Virus record (IMG/VR): IMGVR_UViG_3300042350_003191
Span: 1-32,714 of that record
Length of the DNA: 32,714 bases
Strand: one strand, 5' to 3'
From: a virus
Made by a program: the position numbers and the translations under genes. The first letter of the stretch is position 1; every line of letters begins with the position of its first letter. Below, one piece after another: positions 14,048 to 22,030 of this stretch. Under the pieces are notes generated by a model. That model was not told where the DNA came from. It saw nothing but the letters and a program-made list of their open reading frames with translations, and did no database searches.

Positions 14048-15542
14048 TTGTGTTTCCTCCGGTCGGTTCAGTCTGTACTGGCATGACGCCTTCGTTCACG
14101 CCCGCGATGATGCTGTCCACGGTTGCTTCGGGCATTGTCGGGAAGGCACCTTGAATCAGTGCCTTTGCTCCTTCGCCAGTGAGCAGGCCAGACGAAAGAC
14201 CAGCGATGATCTCAAGCAGCGAGGAAACCTGTGCTCCGTTCAAGGCTTGCTGCTGCAAGTCCGTGGCCGCCGCCATGTCCACGCCTTCGCTGGTTGAGGT
14301 TGCATAGTCTTCCGCATCATCTTGGGCCGTGCTATCCATGGGCTCGCTAGCATCGGGCGAACTGTCACCGATAGCGTCGAGCGTGGTCATGTTCAACTGC
14401 ACGAAGTGCCGGTCGCCCTCTGGCCCAATCGGGTTAAGGTTCTCCAGTTCGCGGATCTCGTTAATCGACATCCAGCCATTCTGGAGAGCGGAAACGTAGT
14501 AGGCCGACCGGCTCGCGTGGTCGCCACGCAGCAGGCCGCTCACCGAGTGTTCCGCGAAGAACCGATCATCCTCGACGATGAGGTCACGACTTATGGCCGC
14601 CTCCCACCGCTTCAAGTGCGGCAGCAGGCAGTGCTGCACGAACTCGGTTCCCTGCACTTCGATGTTTGAATAGGTCGAGCGGTCCAGCTGCTGAATCAAA
14701 TGCGGCGGCACATGGAAAATGCGGCAGCACTCAACCACAGCAAAAGCCCGGCTCTCAAGGAACTGGGCCGCCTCGTTTGAGCCGCTGAGTTCGTGGGCCT
14801 TCACGCCGTTGGGCAGGACCGCCGTGCGGTAGGCGCGATCCGGCCCACGGTGGAGCCGCTCCCACTGTTCGCGGAGTCGCTCGGCCGCTTCCGCCGGAAT
14901 CGGGTTATCCGACTCAAGTACCACGCCCGGCCTGGCGTTGTTGCCGAAGTATGTGGCCGCGTGAGTCTCTAGCGCTTGGGCCAAGCCGATGACATTGGAA
15001 AAGAGTTTGTAGGTGGGGATCGCCTTGATGCCGTCTTCCGTGGTGAACCGCAGGGCGAAAATCTGCTCTTGGTTGTAGATCGTCTCGCGCCCGTTCGGCT
15101 CCCGATACCGATACCGAAGCGCCCCGTCAGACAGCCGCTCGCACTCCATCCGCGACGAGTGCAACGGCCACAGTTCCGACACGGCACCTCGAGCACCGGG
15201 GCGGATCTCGGCGTAGGACGCACCGTAATGCAAATACATTCCGGTCATCCAATCCCTGAATTCCTGGGCCGTCTGCCAGGGGTTCGGCTGCTGGTGGAGC
15301 AGGCGATACACGGGGTGGGCCGTGGCCTTCGCCTTGCCACCGTTCGCCATCCGCTCGTAAACGTGGAGCGGCAAAGCGGAGACGGCATCCGAGATCACGC
15401 GGATACACGCCGTGTAGGCCGAGCAGGCCATGCTGTTGTCGGCGTTGACGCGGATGCCCGAGGGCGTGCGGCTCGACGAAACCTCGGGCCAGTCGATGCC
15501 ACGCAGGTCGAACATCCTGAAGTCGGCGGCGTTTTCGCTCAT
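14037..15542 (-). CDS. Phage portal protein, HK97 family
   Basis: This 501-aa protein contains typical portal segments: SGIRVNADNSMACSAYTACI, VYRLLHQQPNPWQTAQEFRD, a mid-protein VPPHLIQQLDRSTYSNIEVQ and MSINEIRELENLNPI near residue 360. It forms the dodecameric ring at the packaging vertex and binds TerL. ATG 15542 overlaps the TerL stop as ATGA; longer in-frame extension to 15713 lies inside TerL and is not used. The C-terminal 100 residues are acidic then Gly/Ala-rich (about 400-501), longer than the minimal portal. Confidence 0.94.
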   Translation of the reverse strand: MSENAADFRMFDLRGIDWPEVSSSRTPSGIRVNADNSMACSAYTACIRVISDAVSALPLHVYERMANGGKAKATAHPVYRLLHQQPNPWQTAQEFRDWMTGMYLHYGASYAEIRPGARGAVSELWPLHSSRMECERLSDGALRYRYREPNGRETIYNQEQIFALRFTTEDGIKAIPTYKLFSNVIGLAQALETHAATYFGNNARPGVVLESDNPIPAEAAERLREQWERLHRGPDRAYRTAVLPNGVKAHELSGSNEAAQFLESRAFAVVECCRIFHVPPHLIQQLDRSTYSNIEVQGTEFVQHCLLPHLKRWEAAISRDLIVEDDRFFAEHSVSGLLRGDHASRSAYYVSALQNGWMSINEIRELENLNPIGPEGDRHFVQLNMTTLDAIGDSSPDASEPMDSTAQDDAEDYATSTSEGVDMAAATDLQQQALNGAQVSSLLEIIAGLSSGLLTGEGAKALIQGAFPTMPEATVDSIIAGVNEGVMPVQTEPTGGNTNGN

Positions 15543-17140
15543 ATGCTCATGATGTCCCAGGATTGTTCGGGTGGCGGGGCCGTGGCCGTCGCGTGCAGCC
15601 CAAGGGCCATGACCAGCGACACGATGCCGTCGATGCGTTCCGTGCTCTTCGCCTTGCTCGGTTTGATGTTGCCCTGGTGGTCGGTCTGCACCGCTACGTT
15701 GCCAGCCATCCACGAGAGCACCGGGTGGTTCGCGTGGCGGATCTTCTCCGACATGATGTAGTTTTCGAGGGCGCGGCTCGGGCTGCTCATCGAGCCGTAC
15801 CCTTGCCCAAAGCCTGTCACATTCACCCCCTCGCCTTGCAGTTGCGTTGCCAATTGGGTGGCGTTCCAGCGGTCGATTCCCACCTGCCGGATGTTGAAAC
15901 GCTGCGAGAGCTCCACGATGTCCCGCCGGATCACGTCGTAGTCGGTGACGTTGCCATCGGTCGCCCTGATGTACCCGTCACGAATCCAGCCGATGTAGTC
16001 CACCTTGTCCCGCTGCGTCCGCTCGGCAGCGTTCACCTGCGGCACCCAGAAGAAGGGCATCACGTCAAAAGTGCCGTCGTCGGCCTGGCTCACCATCACG
16101 AAGGCCGACAAGTCGTAGGTGGTCGCAAGATCGAGGCCCGCATACCACTCGCGCTTTTCCAGTTCGTCCCGCAGCGGGCCGCCGCACTTGGCCCATGTAT
16201 CTGGGCTGATCCAGCGAATATCTTGGGTTGTCCAAACATTGAGCCGGTATCGCAGAAACGAATTGAGCTTCGAGGGCGACTGATCGGCCTCGCGGGCGTC
16301 GGCGGCGAACGACTCCACCGTGATTGTCTCGCCTAGCGATGGGTTCGCCTTGTGCCACGTCTTCTGGTCTTTCCAGTCGTCCTCGGGCGTCGCGGCGTAG
16401 ATGCACCCGAAGAAGGCCGGGTCTACCGTTGGGTCGGCTATGCACCGCTCCGCGTAGGCATGCTGCTCCCAGCAGATGCTCTTGCGGTCGTAGCCTGCCG
16501 TCGTGATTGAGAGAATGAGCGGCTGCCGACGCGCGGCACCGCCGTACCGGAGAGCGTCCCACAGCCGCCTGTCCCGCTGCGCGTGGAGCTCATCAAAGAG
16601 CAGGGCGTGGATGTTAAGCCCCTCGGCACGGAACGCATCTGCCGAGAGCACCCGATAGAAAGAGTTGCTGGCCTTATGCACGATCGTCTTGCGGCTGTCG
16701 ATCACCTCAAGGTGGCGGGACAACGCAGGCGAGGCCCGCACCATTGACGCGGCTTCCCGGTAGATGATGCCAGCCTGTTCTCGGTCGCAGGCCGCTCCGT
16801 AGATTTCGGCCCCCGGCTCCGAGTCGAAGGCCGTCATGTAGAGGGCGATCCCGGCAAGCGTGGTGCTCTTGCCTTGCTTCTTCGGGAGTTCGATGTACCC
16901 GACGCGATGCTGCCGCGTGCCGTCTTGGTTCAGCCTGCCGAAGAGCTCCCGCATCACATGATGCTGCCACGGCAGAAGCGTGAACGCCTTGCCCGCGTTC
17001 TGGCCCTTGCTGTGCCGCAGGATCTTCTCGAAGAAGTGAACGACGCGCTGGTACTTCGCCTGGCCCTCGGGCGTGAGATCATGCCCCGTGGACTTTGAAG
17101 AACTCTTCAACTTCGTCGGTTGGCTTTTCTTCCTTGGCAC
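15539..17140 (-). CDS. Terminase large subunit
   Basis: This 533-aa protein has a packaging ATPase domain and an RNase-H-like nuclease domain. The Walker A is KKQGKST at 87-93 (with Gln in place of Ala/Gly, a frequent TerL variant). The Walker B is ALLFDE at 179-184, and SITTAG at 211-216 is the coupling motif. The nuclease domain has Asp337 (YAGLDLATTYD) and a later acidic site in the STERIDGI region near 505. The start GTG 17140 follows TAGGA and overlaps TerS by 62 bases. It is HK97-like, of the cos-cutting type together with the nearby HNH protein. Confidence 0.96.
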   Translation of the reverse strand: MPRKKSQPTKLKSSSKSTGHDLTPEGQAKYQRVVHFFEKILRHSKGQNAGKAFTLLPWQHHVMRELFGRLNQDGTRQHRVGYIELPKKQGKSTTLAGIALYMTAFDSEPGAEIYGAACDREQAGIIYREAASMVRASPALSRHLEVIDSRKTIVHKASNSFYRVLSADAFRAEGLNIHALLFDELHAQRDRRLWDALRYGGAARRQPLILSITTAGYDRKSICWEQHAYAERCIADPTVDPAFFGCIYAATPEDDWKDQKTWHKANPSLGETITVESFAADAREADQSPSKLNSFLRYRLNVWTTQDIRWISPDTWAKCGGPLRDELEKREWYAGLDLATTYDLSAFVMVSQADDGTFDVMPFFWVPQVNAAERTQRDKVDYIGWIRDGYIRATDGNVTDYDVIRRDIVELSQRFNIRQVGIDRWNATQLATQLQGEGVNVTGFGQGYGSMSSPSRALENYIMSEKIRHANHPVLSWMAGNVAVQTDHQGNIKPSKAKSTERIDGIVSLVMALGLHATATAPPPEQSWDIMSI

Positions 17141-17552
17141 CGAGCCGTGTCCTACTGGTCGGGGTCAATCCAAACTCGCCCATTAGCGACGCCTGAAGCG
17201 CAACTAAACTTCGATATAGCGGGCCTGCCGGGTTCGGCTTGACGCCACCCAGGTCCGTCCGCATCACCGGGCCGGTCGCCCGCAACTCCAAAAGGCACGC
17301 CTGCGTTGCAGCATAGACCTCGCATAAAGTCGCCAAGGCTTCGCCATCGGCCTGGGTGAGCGTGCCGAGCTCGAGCAGGATCGGCACGAACTCGTTCCAC
17401 TTCGCCACGGCCTGGGGCTCGACCATCAGGCGCTGCGGCATTGGCGGCGCACCGGACGGGGCCGGGAGGTCGGGACGAATCGCACGCTTGCCGGGGTTTC
17501 CTTCCAGCAGTTTTTGGGCGGCCGTCTTTGGTTTGCGTCCGACGCGGGCCAT
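17079..17552 (-). CDS. Terminase small subunit, P27 family
   Basis: This 157-aa protein begins MARVGRKPKTAAQKLLEGNP, the P27 terminase small-subunit start (Lys-rich, 'GNPGKR'). It continues with DGEALATLCEVYAATQACLL and AGPLYRSLVALQASLMGEFG, ending in an acidic tail (EVEEFFKVHGA). The family binds the packaging site and hands DNA to TerL. The ATG at 17552 is chosen for the conserved N-terminus. It has no good Shine-Dalgarno, and the in-frame region up to 17702 lacks the family pattern. Confidence 0.9.
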   Translation of the reverse strand: MARVGRKPKTAAQKLLEGNPGKRAIRPDLPAPSGAPPMPQRLMVEPQAVAKWNEFVPILLELGTLTQADGEALATLCEVYAATQACLLELRATGPVMRTDLGGVKPNPAGPLYRSLVALQASLMGEFGLTPTSRTRLGAKEEKPTDEVEEFFKVHGA

Positions 17553-17798
17553 AGGTTGAAAAATACTCGGCCTGTTTTTTGGATCAACGCTCGCAGACGC
17601 TACAGGATCGCCTGAGAGGTGCCGTTTTTTGTGGCTTTGGTCTGCGGACGATCTGCCAGCCAATCGGCCGCTAGGGAAAACGCTGCGGAGTTTTGCGGGC
17701 ACGCTCGCGTGCTTAAACCGTGGGGTTTGGTAAACCGCAAGTCGGTATTAGGCGACCCACCCTTGGGTGGGGGGGTGTCGTGCAGCATGCGCTTCGCG
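17553..17798. other. Gene-free packaging region, candidate cos site
   Basis: These 246 bases lie between HNH and TerS, where cos sites of HK97-like phages are usually found. They hold AAACC/GGTTT/AAACC alternating repeats (17715-17719, 17724-17728, 17732-17736) and a CCCACCC-tt-GGGTGGG hairpin (17756-17762 and 17765-17771) followed by a G-run to 17775. No convincing gene is present. The repeats could be TerS-binding sites. The cut position and overhang cannot be read from sequence alone. Confidence 0.45.
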
Positions 17799-18113
17799 TC
17801 AAACTTTCTGCCGTTGCTCCTGCCGTGTCTTCCTGCCGTGGCACCTAACGCACAGCGTTCTCAGGTTCTCCATCACGTCCTGCCCGCCCTGTGCCTTGGG
17901 CGTGATGTGATCGACGTGGGCTTCACGTTTATCCGCACACACGCGCCCACAGTCTTGGCAGGCCCATGCGTCACGCACGAGCACACGCTGACGCAGGGCA
18001 TACCACGCTCGTGAGCAGTAGCCTCGAGCCGCTGCGTTTGGCCTGGCCGAGTCGTCACGCCTTGGCTGTGTTCTCAGCCTGGGCGGCCTGTGGCTTGGTA
18101 TGCGTGCTGGCAT
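17799..18113 (-). CDS. HNH endonuclease of the DNA-packaging module
   Basis: This 104-aa protein has a complete zinc-supported HNH core: CQDC at 52-55, HVDHITPKAQGG with metal/catalytic His69 and Asp68, Asn83 in MENLRTLC, and CVRCH at 88-92. HNH proteins next to terS/terL are a known part of cos-phage packaging, where they help TerL cut (as for HK97 gp74). The position directly upstream of the cos-like region and TerS fits that role. The basic N-terminal 35 residues probably bind DNA. The start at 18113 lacks a clear Shine-Dalgarno, so a later start is possible. Confidence 0.88.
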   Translation of the reverse strand: MPARIPSHRPPRLRTQPRRDDSARPNAAARGYCSRAWYALRQRVLVRDAWACQDCGRVCADKREAHVDHITPKAQGGQDVMENLRTLCVRCHGRKTRQEQRQKV

Positions 18114-18174
18114 GCGTTCAGCCTATGCCTAGCGTCCAGTTGGCTTGCAGCCGTCTCTCGCCGCGATAGCGCAC

Positions 18175-18447
18175 TTAGCCCGGCCGCCGCCTGTGTGGAT
18201 AGGTGCTCTGCGGTCGGTCCTCAAAGATTTGCCCGTGATACGGCACGCGAGCCCAGAAGTGGACGCCCCAGTTCTTGCCGATCTCAAACGGCTCGCCGTC
18301 TTGAGCGTACAAGCAGAAGAACTTGTCGCCGTCCCTGTATCCGAAGTAGAGCAACCCCTCAACGGAATCATCGTCAACGATGAAGAGGCATTCCTCGAAC
18401 TCCATCGGCAGGCGATCTTCAACGCGAATCCACGACGACGAGAACAT
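18175..18447 (-). CDS. DUF551-like protein
   Basis: This 90-aa protein begins MFSSSWIRVEDRLP, which matches the DUF551 start ('W....lP'), and continues with ECLFIVDDDSVEGLLYFGYR and NWGVHFWARVPYHG. DUF551 proteins are short phage proteins of unknown function, often near replication or lysis genes. ATG 18447 has a strong AAAGGAGG with 5-base spacing; an in-frame ATG at 18486 lacks one. The 274 bases upstream of it are non-coding and include an AT hairpin (GTTTTTT/AAAAAAC at 18695-18712). Confidence 0.75.
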   Translation of the reverse strand: MFSSSWIRVEDRLPMEFEECLFIVDDDSVEGLLYFGYRDGDKFFCLYAQDGEPFEIGKNWGVHFWARVPYHGQIFEDRPQSTYPHRRRPG

Positions 18448-18721
18448 AGCGGCCTCCTTTCGGCGGCTGGATTCTACGGACGCCACGCAGCCCGTCTATC
18501 CGTGGTCACGCATGGCATCGAGCGGCACGGGAAGGCGTTGCCGTCCCTTCGCTCAAGAGCGCAGGTTTGCCTTCAGTCCGGTTGGCTGTGTACGCCAAAG
18601 GGCCACCAGCGTTCGCAGCAACAATGCTGGCAGCTTCGATTCGGCCATCTCGTCAATCATCTGTCCCTCTCTGATTTCTGTAGCGCAGTGTCATGTTTTT
18701 TAGCAAAAAAACTGGCCGATC

Positions 18722-18934
18722 TCACTGCAATACATTCAACAATTCGCAAGGTATTGCGCTGCGTATTTCTTCCAGTTCCTTGCGGGCGTCCGTTGGCTCG
18801 CCGTGCTTCAGCCGTCCGCGACAGTGCTGGTCAATCGCCTCCAGCGCGAGCAAAGCCTCGCGACCAGCCAGGGCGTAGCGATGCTCACGCTCGTCGTCGG
18901 GGTCTGACAAATCAAATCGCAGTGTGGCGATCAT
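18722..18934 (-). CDS. Small conserved phage protein
   Basis: This 70-aa protein begins MIATLRFDLSDPDDEREHRY and continues with REALLALEAIDQHCRGRLKH. I recall similar 'MI..L.F.LPee..E.r.a..g' small proteins in many phages, with no known function. It is predicted as a short beta-strand followed by two helices. Its promoter would lie in the repeat-rich stretch upstream (18935-19133). It has no strong Shine-Dalgarno at the ATG. Confidence 0.7.
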   Translation of the reverse strand: MIATLRFDLSDPDDEREHRYALAGREALLALEAIDQHCRGRLKHGEPTDARKELEEIRSAIPCELLNVLQ

Positions 18935-19133
18935 GTATAGCGAGGTTACTACGGTTTATCGGATTTCGATAACTTTCGCCTTTCGCGAATTGCGAACGCC
19001 CAGATTGTATCAGCATTCATACGGAAAACGTGTCGCTTCGGATACGTTTCGGCAACAAATGCTAGGTACTCGTTCGCAACTACCTAGCCTTCGCTCTTCT
19101 GGTGCAGTAGCGCACTCACGCCGCCGCTGCCGG
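18935..19133. promoter_or_regulatory. Inverted-repeat-rich intergenic region, candidate operator/promoter
   Basis: This stretch has no gene and is more A+T-rich than its surroundings. It contains GTTTATCG/CGATAAC at 18954-18961 and 18967-18973 (one base offset), TTCGC-gaatt-GCGAA at 18982-18996, an imperfect CGGAAAACGT/ACGTTTCGG pair at 19022-19052, and an exact 8-bp pair GCTAGGTA/TACCTAGC at 19061-19068 and 19081-19088. Clusters of short palindromes like this usually serve repressors. No clear -35/-10 pair could be fixed. Confidence 0.45.
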
Positions 19134-19385
19134 TCAATAAATCTTCCCGGTTGATTCGGGGTCCAGCGAATCGTTTATGGCCCGCAATGCCTCGTCTCGC
19201 TCGTGAGACGCAAGAATCTTGTTGAGGATGCTGGCTACATGGACGCCAACACACCAGCCAATATCGGCCTGCTGCCCCTCGCGCCAGCCGAGAGCCTCAT
19301 CGCACCTGTCCTCCATCTGTTCGATATGGTTTTCAATGGAGATGCTGATGCGAACGATCTTGTCTACGTCGCCTTCAAATTTCAT
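19134..19385 (-). CDS. Small alpha-helical protein, function unknown
   Basis: This 83-aa protein starts at ATG 19385, preceded by AAAGGAG with 6-base spacing. It is helical throughout (KIVRISISIENHIEQMEDRC; VASILNKILASHERDEALRA), acidic, with no known motif. It lies between the repeat-rich stretch and the DNA methyltransferase, 86 bases from the latter. It could be transcribed with the methyltransferase. I do not recognise a family. Confidence 0.65.
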   Translation of the reverse strand: MKFEGDVDKIVRISISIENHIEQMEDRCDEALGWREGQQADIGWCVGVHVASILNKILASHERDEALRAINDSLDPESTGKIY

Positions 19386-19471
19386 GGCCGACTCCTTTCG
19401 GGGCATGATTCTACCCCGTAGGCAAGCAGGCGCAATGCCTTTTCGCGACCGTCTCTAAGGTGAAGAGCGCA

Positions 19472-20416
19472 CTACGCCACGAACAGCGGCATCTTGGCCT
19501 TCGACTTGGCGATCCGCTGCTCTGCTAGTTCGATGTATTCGGGATTCAGTTCGCAGCCGATGCCGCTGCGGCCCAGCTCTGCGGCGACGGCGAGCGTCGT
19601 GCCGCTGCCTGCGAACGGGTCAAGCACCGTGCCGCCTTCAGGGCAGCCCGCCTTAATGCACGGCTCCACCAGTGCGGCAGGCATCACCGCGAAGTGAGCG
19701 CCGCTGTATGGCTTGGTCGTGACGGTCCAGACGGATCGGCGATTGCGGCGGCCACTTGCGCCCCACACACGCTGCATGGCATCGGTGCCGAAATCATTCC
19801 TCAGATGCCCGCCATCGGCGCTGCACTTGTTGCCTGGAGCGTGCGGCTTGCCTGATAGCGCCTCGCTGACCGCCTCCGCGTCGTAGAAATACCGCTCGCT
19901 CTTGGTCAACAAGAAAACGTATTCGTGTGCCTTCGTGCAGCGATCCCGCACGCTCTCGGGCATCGGGTTCGGCTTCGCCCAGATGATGTCCTGCCGCAGC
20001 CACCAGCCGTCAGCCTGCAAGGCGAACGCGACACGCCACGGGATGCCGACAAGGTCTTTGGGCTTTAGTTCATCCGGCTTTTTGCGTGCAATGCAGTACG
20101 CTTTTGCGCCGCGATCCTTTCCGCCTCCGAGAGTGCTTTTTACTGAAGGATTACTCATGCCTCCAGCTGCATAAGAATCCCCCAAGTTCACCCAGCAAGT
20201 CCCATCATCCCGCAGCACCCGGCGCACCTCGCGGAACACCTCCACCATGCGGGCGACGTAGGCTTCCGGCGTTGACTCCAGGCCGATCTGCCCGTCGTGG
20301 CCGTAGTCACGCAAGCCCCAGTAGGGCGGGCTCGTCACGCAGCAATGAACGCTGGCGTCGGGGAGCGTCCGCAGCCCTTCGATGCAGTCGCCTTGGATGA
20401 TCCGGTGCGAGGTCAT
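19472..20416 (-). CDS. DNA methyltransferase, beta class (N6-adenine/N4-cytosine)
   Basis: This 314-aa protein has TSPPYWGLRDYG at residues 28-39 (catalytic SPPY motif IV) and DPFAGSGTT near 266 (motif I, AdoMet binding), with VLDPFAGSGT followed by CELNPEYIELA. The order IV before I and the long central region (target recognition between about 100 and 230) mark the beta class. It methylates adenine N6 or cytosine N4 in a sequence-specific manner; the site cannot be read. ATG 20416 is chosen since MTSHRIIQGDCIEGL is the normal start. No restriction partner is seen nearby, so it is probably an orphan enzyme that shields phage DNA. Confidence 0.93.
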   Translation of the reverse strand: MTSHRIIQGDCIEGLRTLPDASVHCCVTSPPYWGLRDYGHDGQIGLESTPEAYVARMVEVFREVRRVLRDDGTCWVNLGDSYAAGGMSNPSVKSTLGGGKDRGAKAYCIARKKPDELKPKDLVGIPWRVAFALQADGWWLRQDIIWAKPNPMPESVRDRCTKAHEYVFLLTKSERYFYDAEAVSEALSGKPHAPGNKCSADGGHLRNDFGTDAMQRVWGASGRRNRRSVWTVTTKPYSGAHFAVMPAALVEPCIKAGCPEGGTVLDPFAGSGTTLAVAAELGRSGIGCELNPEYIELAEQRIAKSKAKMPLFVA

Positions 20417-20436
20417 AGCGCGGTTATACGCGCGCT
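20417..20436. promoter_or_regulatory. Small inverted repeat abutting the methyltransferase start
   Basis: AGCGCG (20417-20422) and CGCGCT (20431-20436) form a perfect 6-bp inverted repeat touching the ATG. On the minus strand, TATAAC lies between the arms and resembles a -10 element with a very short leader. An operator for autoregulation is possible but unproven. Confidence 0.25.
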
Positions 20437-20496
20437 GTCCAATTCTGAAATGCCCCGAATCGTGCCGAATTGCGCTCTCTTGTGGGTGTACCGCAC

Positions 20497-20724
20497 TCAG
20501 CCCATCGGCTCGTCGGGCGGCAACGGCACCGCATCGGTCGGCGTCAACTTCTCCAGCCACTCGCAATACCCGTGCCAGTAGCACCCCTCGCCGCAGTCGG
20601 TGAGGAGGTCGGTTCCTACGAGCATCGTGCCGCCGGTGCCAGCCACGGGCTGAATCTGCCGGTCGGCGTGGGCCGTGTTGAGGATCGCCAATTCGTCCAG
20701 GTGTTGCGAGGCGTCAAGCCACAT
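20497..20724 (-). CDS. Small protein with Cys cluster
   Basis: This 75-aa protein starts at ATG 20724, overlapping the adhesin-like gene's stop (TGATG). It has MWLDASQHLDELAILNTAHA and a C-terminal CGEGCYWHGYCEWLEKLTP, with three cysteines and a His that could hold a metal. It is coupled to the adhesin-like gene and so may be a partner, for example a chaperone or cap protein. No known family is recognised. Confidence 0.65.
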   Translation of the reverse strand: MWLDASQHLDELAILNTAHADRQIQPVAGTGGTMLVGTDLLTDCGEGCYWHGYCEWLEKLTPTDAVPLPPDEPMG

Positions 20725-21569
20725 CACGACCTCCCCAGTGCCGTCAGGAGCGTTGTCCAAATGGTGTTGTAGGACGCCACCTGCGCGGCGGTCATGTTCG
20801 CGCCGATGGTGTAGCCAGACAGACGGGCGTTGACATGCGAGTTGAACGTGCCAGCAATTTGACCGACCGCAAAAATGCCGATTGCTGCCGTTACCGTGGT
20901 ATCAAAACCAAATGATGGCGAGCCGACAGAAGCGCCGTCAGAAAAAAGCGTGTTGCCGCCAGAACCGTCCAAATTGTTTCCGAGCATGAGCCTACGAGCG
21001 GTCGCTGTCCCAGCCCTGTCGCCCGTACCCACGCTGTCGCTGTATGTGTATTGCCCGATGATTGTAGTAGGGCTGCCGCTATACAATGCCCACAGCGCGC
21101 CGTTCGCTGGGCTGCCGCCGTTTCGTGAACCCATGTAATAGCGAAAGGCGCTGGCTGCCAACGTGTGCGGCACCATTCCAATGTGCCGACCGTTGCGGAA
21201 GTTTGCCGCCAATCCCGTGCTTAGCGCCTTGTTGCTGCCGTTACCCAACAGCCCGCTGGTGGGCGCGTAGTCGCCGCTGACGAAATTGGTGTTGGTGTCT
21301 GTGGCGTTTCCCTGCACCGCGCCTGACGAACTGGGTGCCCGGTACAGCGGGACCAGCGCAGCCGATAGGTTGTCGCCCGCGAATGGGTTGACACGCCACA
21401 GGAGCGACCGCAGGCCCTCGCCGTCGATGCTGCGGCAGAACCGATCTACGGCCTGCACGGTGGACGCGCTCGCAGTCCCGCCGTTGGCGATGACGCGGGA
21501 GCGCCAGTCGGAGGCTTCCGGGTGAAGGCCGCCGGTGCGGGGACGCAGCAGGCGGGGCGACATAGCCAT
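20724..21569 (-). CDS. Adhesin-like / LamG-like surface protein
   Basis: This 281-aa protein begins PRLLRPRTGGLHPEASDWRS and continues RVIANGGTASASTVQAVDRF, RFCRSIDGEGLRSLLWRVNP and SDNLSAALVPLYR-type text. I recall this as a frequent planctomycete prophage protein. From residue 90 it is Gly/Ser/Thr/Asn-rich (GNATDTNTNFVSGDYAPTSG, YYMGSRNGGSP) with strand patterns like a LamG/concanavalin sandwich. A role in host recognition or as a virion surface protein is inferred. It sits apart from the tail module, after the envelope cassette. No reverse transcriptase is present in the window, so no diversity-generating element is claimed. Confidence 0.75.
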   Translation of the reverse strand: MAMSPRLLRPRTGGLHPEASDWRSRVIANGGTASASTVQAVDRFCRSIDGEGLRSLLWRVNPFAGDNLSAALVPLYRAPSSSGAVQGNATDTNTNFVSGDYAPTSGLLGNGSNKALSTGLAANFRNGRHIGMVPHTLAASAFRYYMGSRNGGSPANGALWALYSGSPTTIIGQYTYSDSVGTGDRAGTATARRLMLGNNLDGSGGNTLFSDGASVGSPSFGFDTTVTAAIGIFAVGQIAGTFNSHVNARLSGYTIGANMTAAQVASYNTIWTTLLTALGRS

Positions 21570-21606
21570 TTGGGTGCGCTCTTGTGGTGAGAGAGTGCGG
21601 CGAGCG

Positions 21607-21963
21607 TTAGCTCTTGAACATCACAAAGCCGGTCGTGCCCGTGCTGTTCGTCGTGGCCGACACGATCTTCAGGAACTCCGTGCCGAAGACCTCATCGGGC
21701 AGGCTATAGGCCCGGCCCTCGGTGCTCGAAGGCGTAAGCGTGAGGTCGGCAACCGAGCCGTCCGCCTTGTATAGTCGGCGGAAGGTTCCGGTGGGCGTTC
21801 CGCCGACCCACATCTGGAGCGTGCTGGCAGCGGTTGAGATGGTGCCGATGGAGAGGATGGCACCGGCAACGTCACGCATGTCGAGCGTGGTGGCCAGGCT
21901 GGTTGCGGTATGCAGCGTGATGTCAAAGTCGCGGTATGAGCGGCTGATCGTGGCGTTGGACAT
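21607..21963 (-). CDS. Beta-rich hypothetical virion-associated protein
   Basis: This 118-aa protein begins MSNATISRSYRDFDITLHTA and continues with Thr/Ser/Ala-rich strand patterns (TTLDMRDVAGAILSIGTIST, FRRLYKADGSVADLTLTPSS), ending in TTGFVMFKS. It looks like a small beta-sandwich protein. It is followed by the adhesin-like gene 37 bases on, with which it may be co-expressed, and could be a fibre or capsid decoration. The start at ATG 21963 is the first Met of the coherent frame. Confidence 0.65.
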   Translation of the reverse strand: MSNATISRSYRDFDITLHTATSLATTLDMRDVAGAILSIGTISTAASTLQMWVGGTPTGTFRRLYKADGSVADLTLTPSSTEGRAYSLPDEVFGTEFLKIVSATTNSTGTTGFVMFKS

Positions 21964-22030
21964 GGGCTTCTCCTGTGCTTCTAGGTTAGGGCTGGCTGGC
22001 TTCCCCTTGCAGACGCCGGTAGCGCTCGCC

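Noticed and set aside
17600-17788. 62-aa frame between HNH and TerS
   Set aside because: Low-complexity start, no Shine-Dalgarno, and it runs across the palindromes of the cos-like region, so a non-coding packaging region is more likely.
18695-18712. GTTTTTT/AAAAAAC hairpin as an intrinsic terminator
   Set aside because: The stem is only A-T pairs apart from one G-C, so it would be too weak for a terminator; it may be chance in an A+T-richer gap.
20724-21569. Possible diversity-generating retroelement target (adhesin-like protein)
   Set aside because: No reverse transcriptase, template repeat or accessory protein was found in the window, so a DGR cannot be supported.
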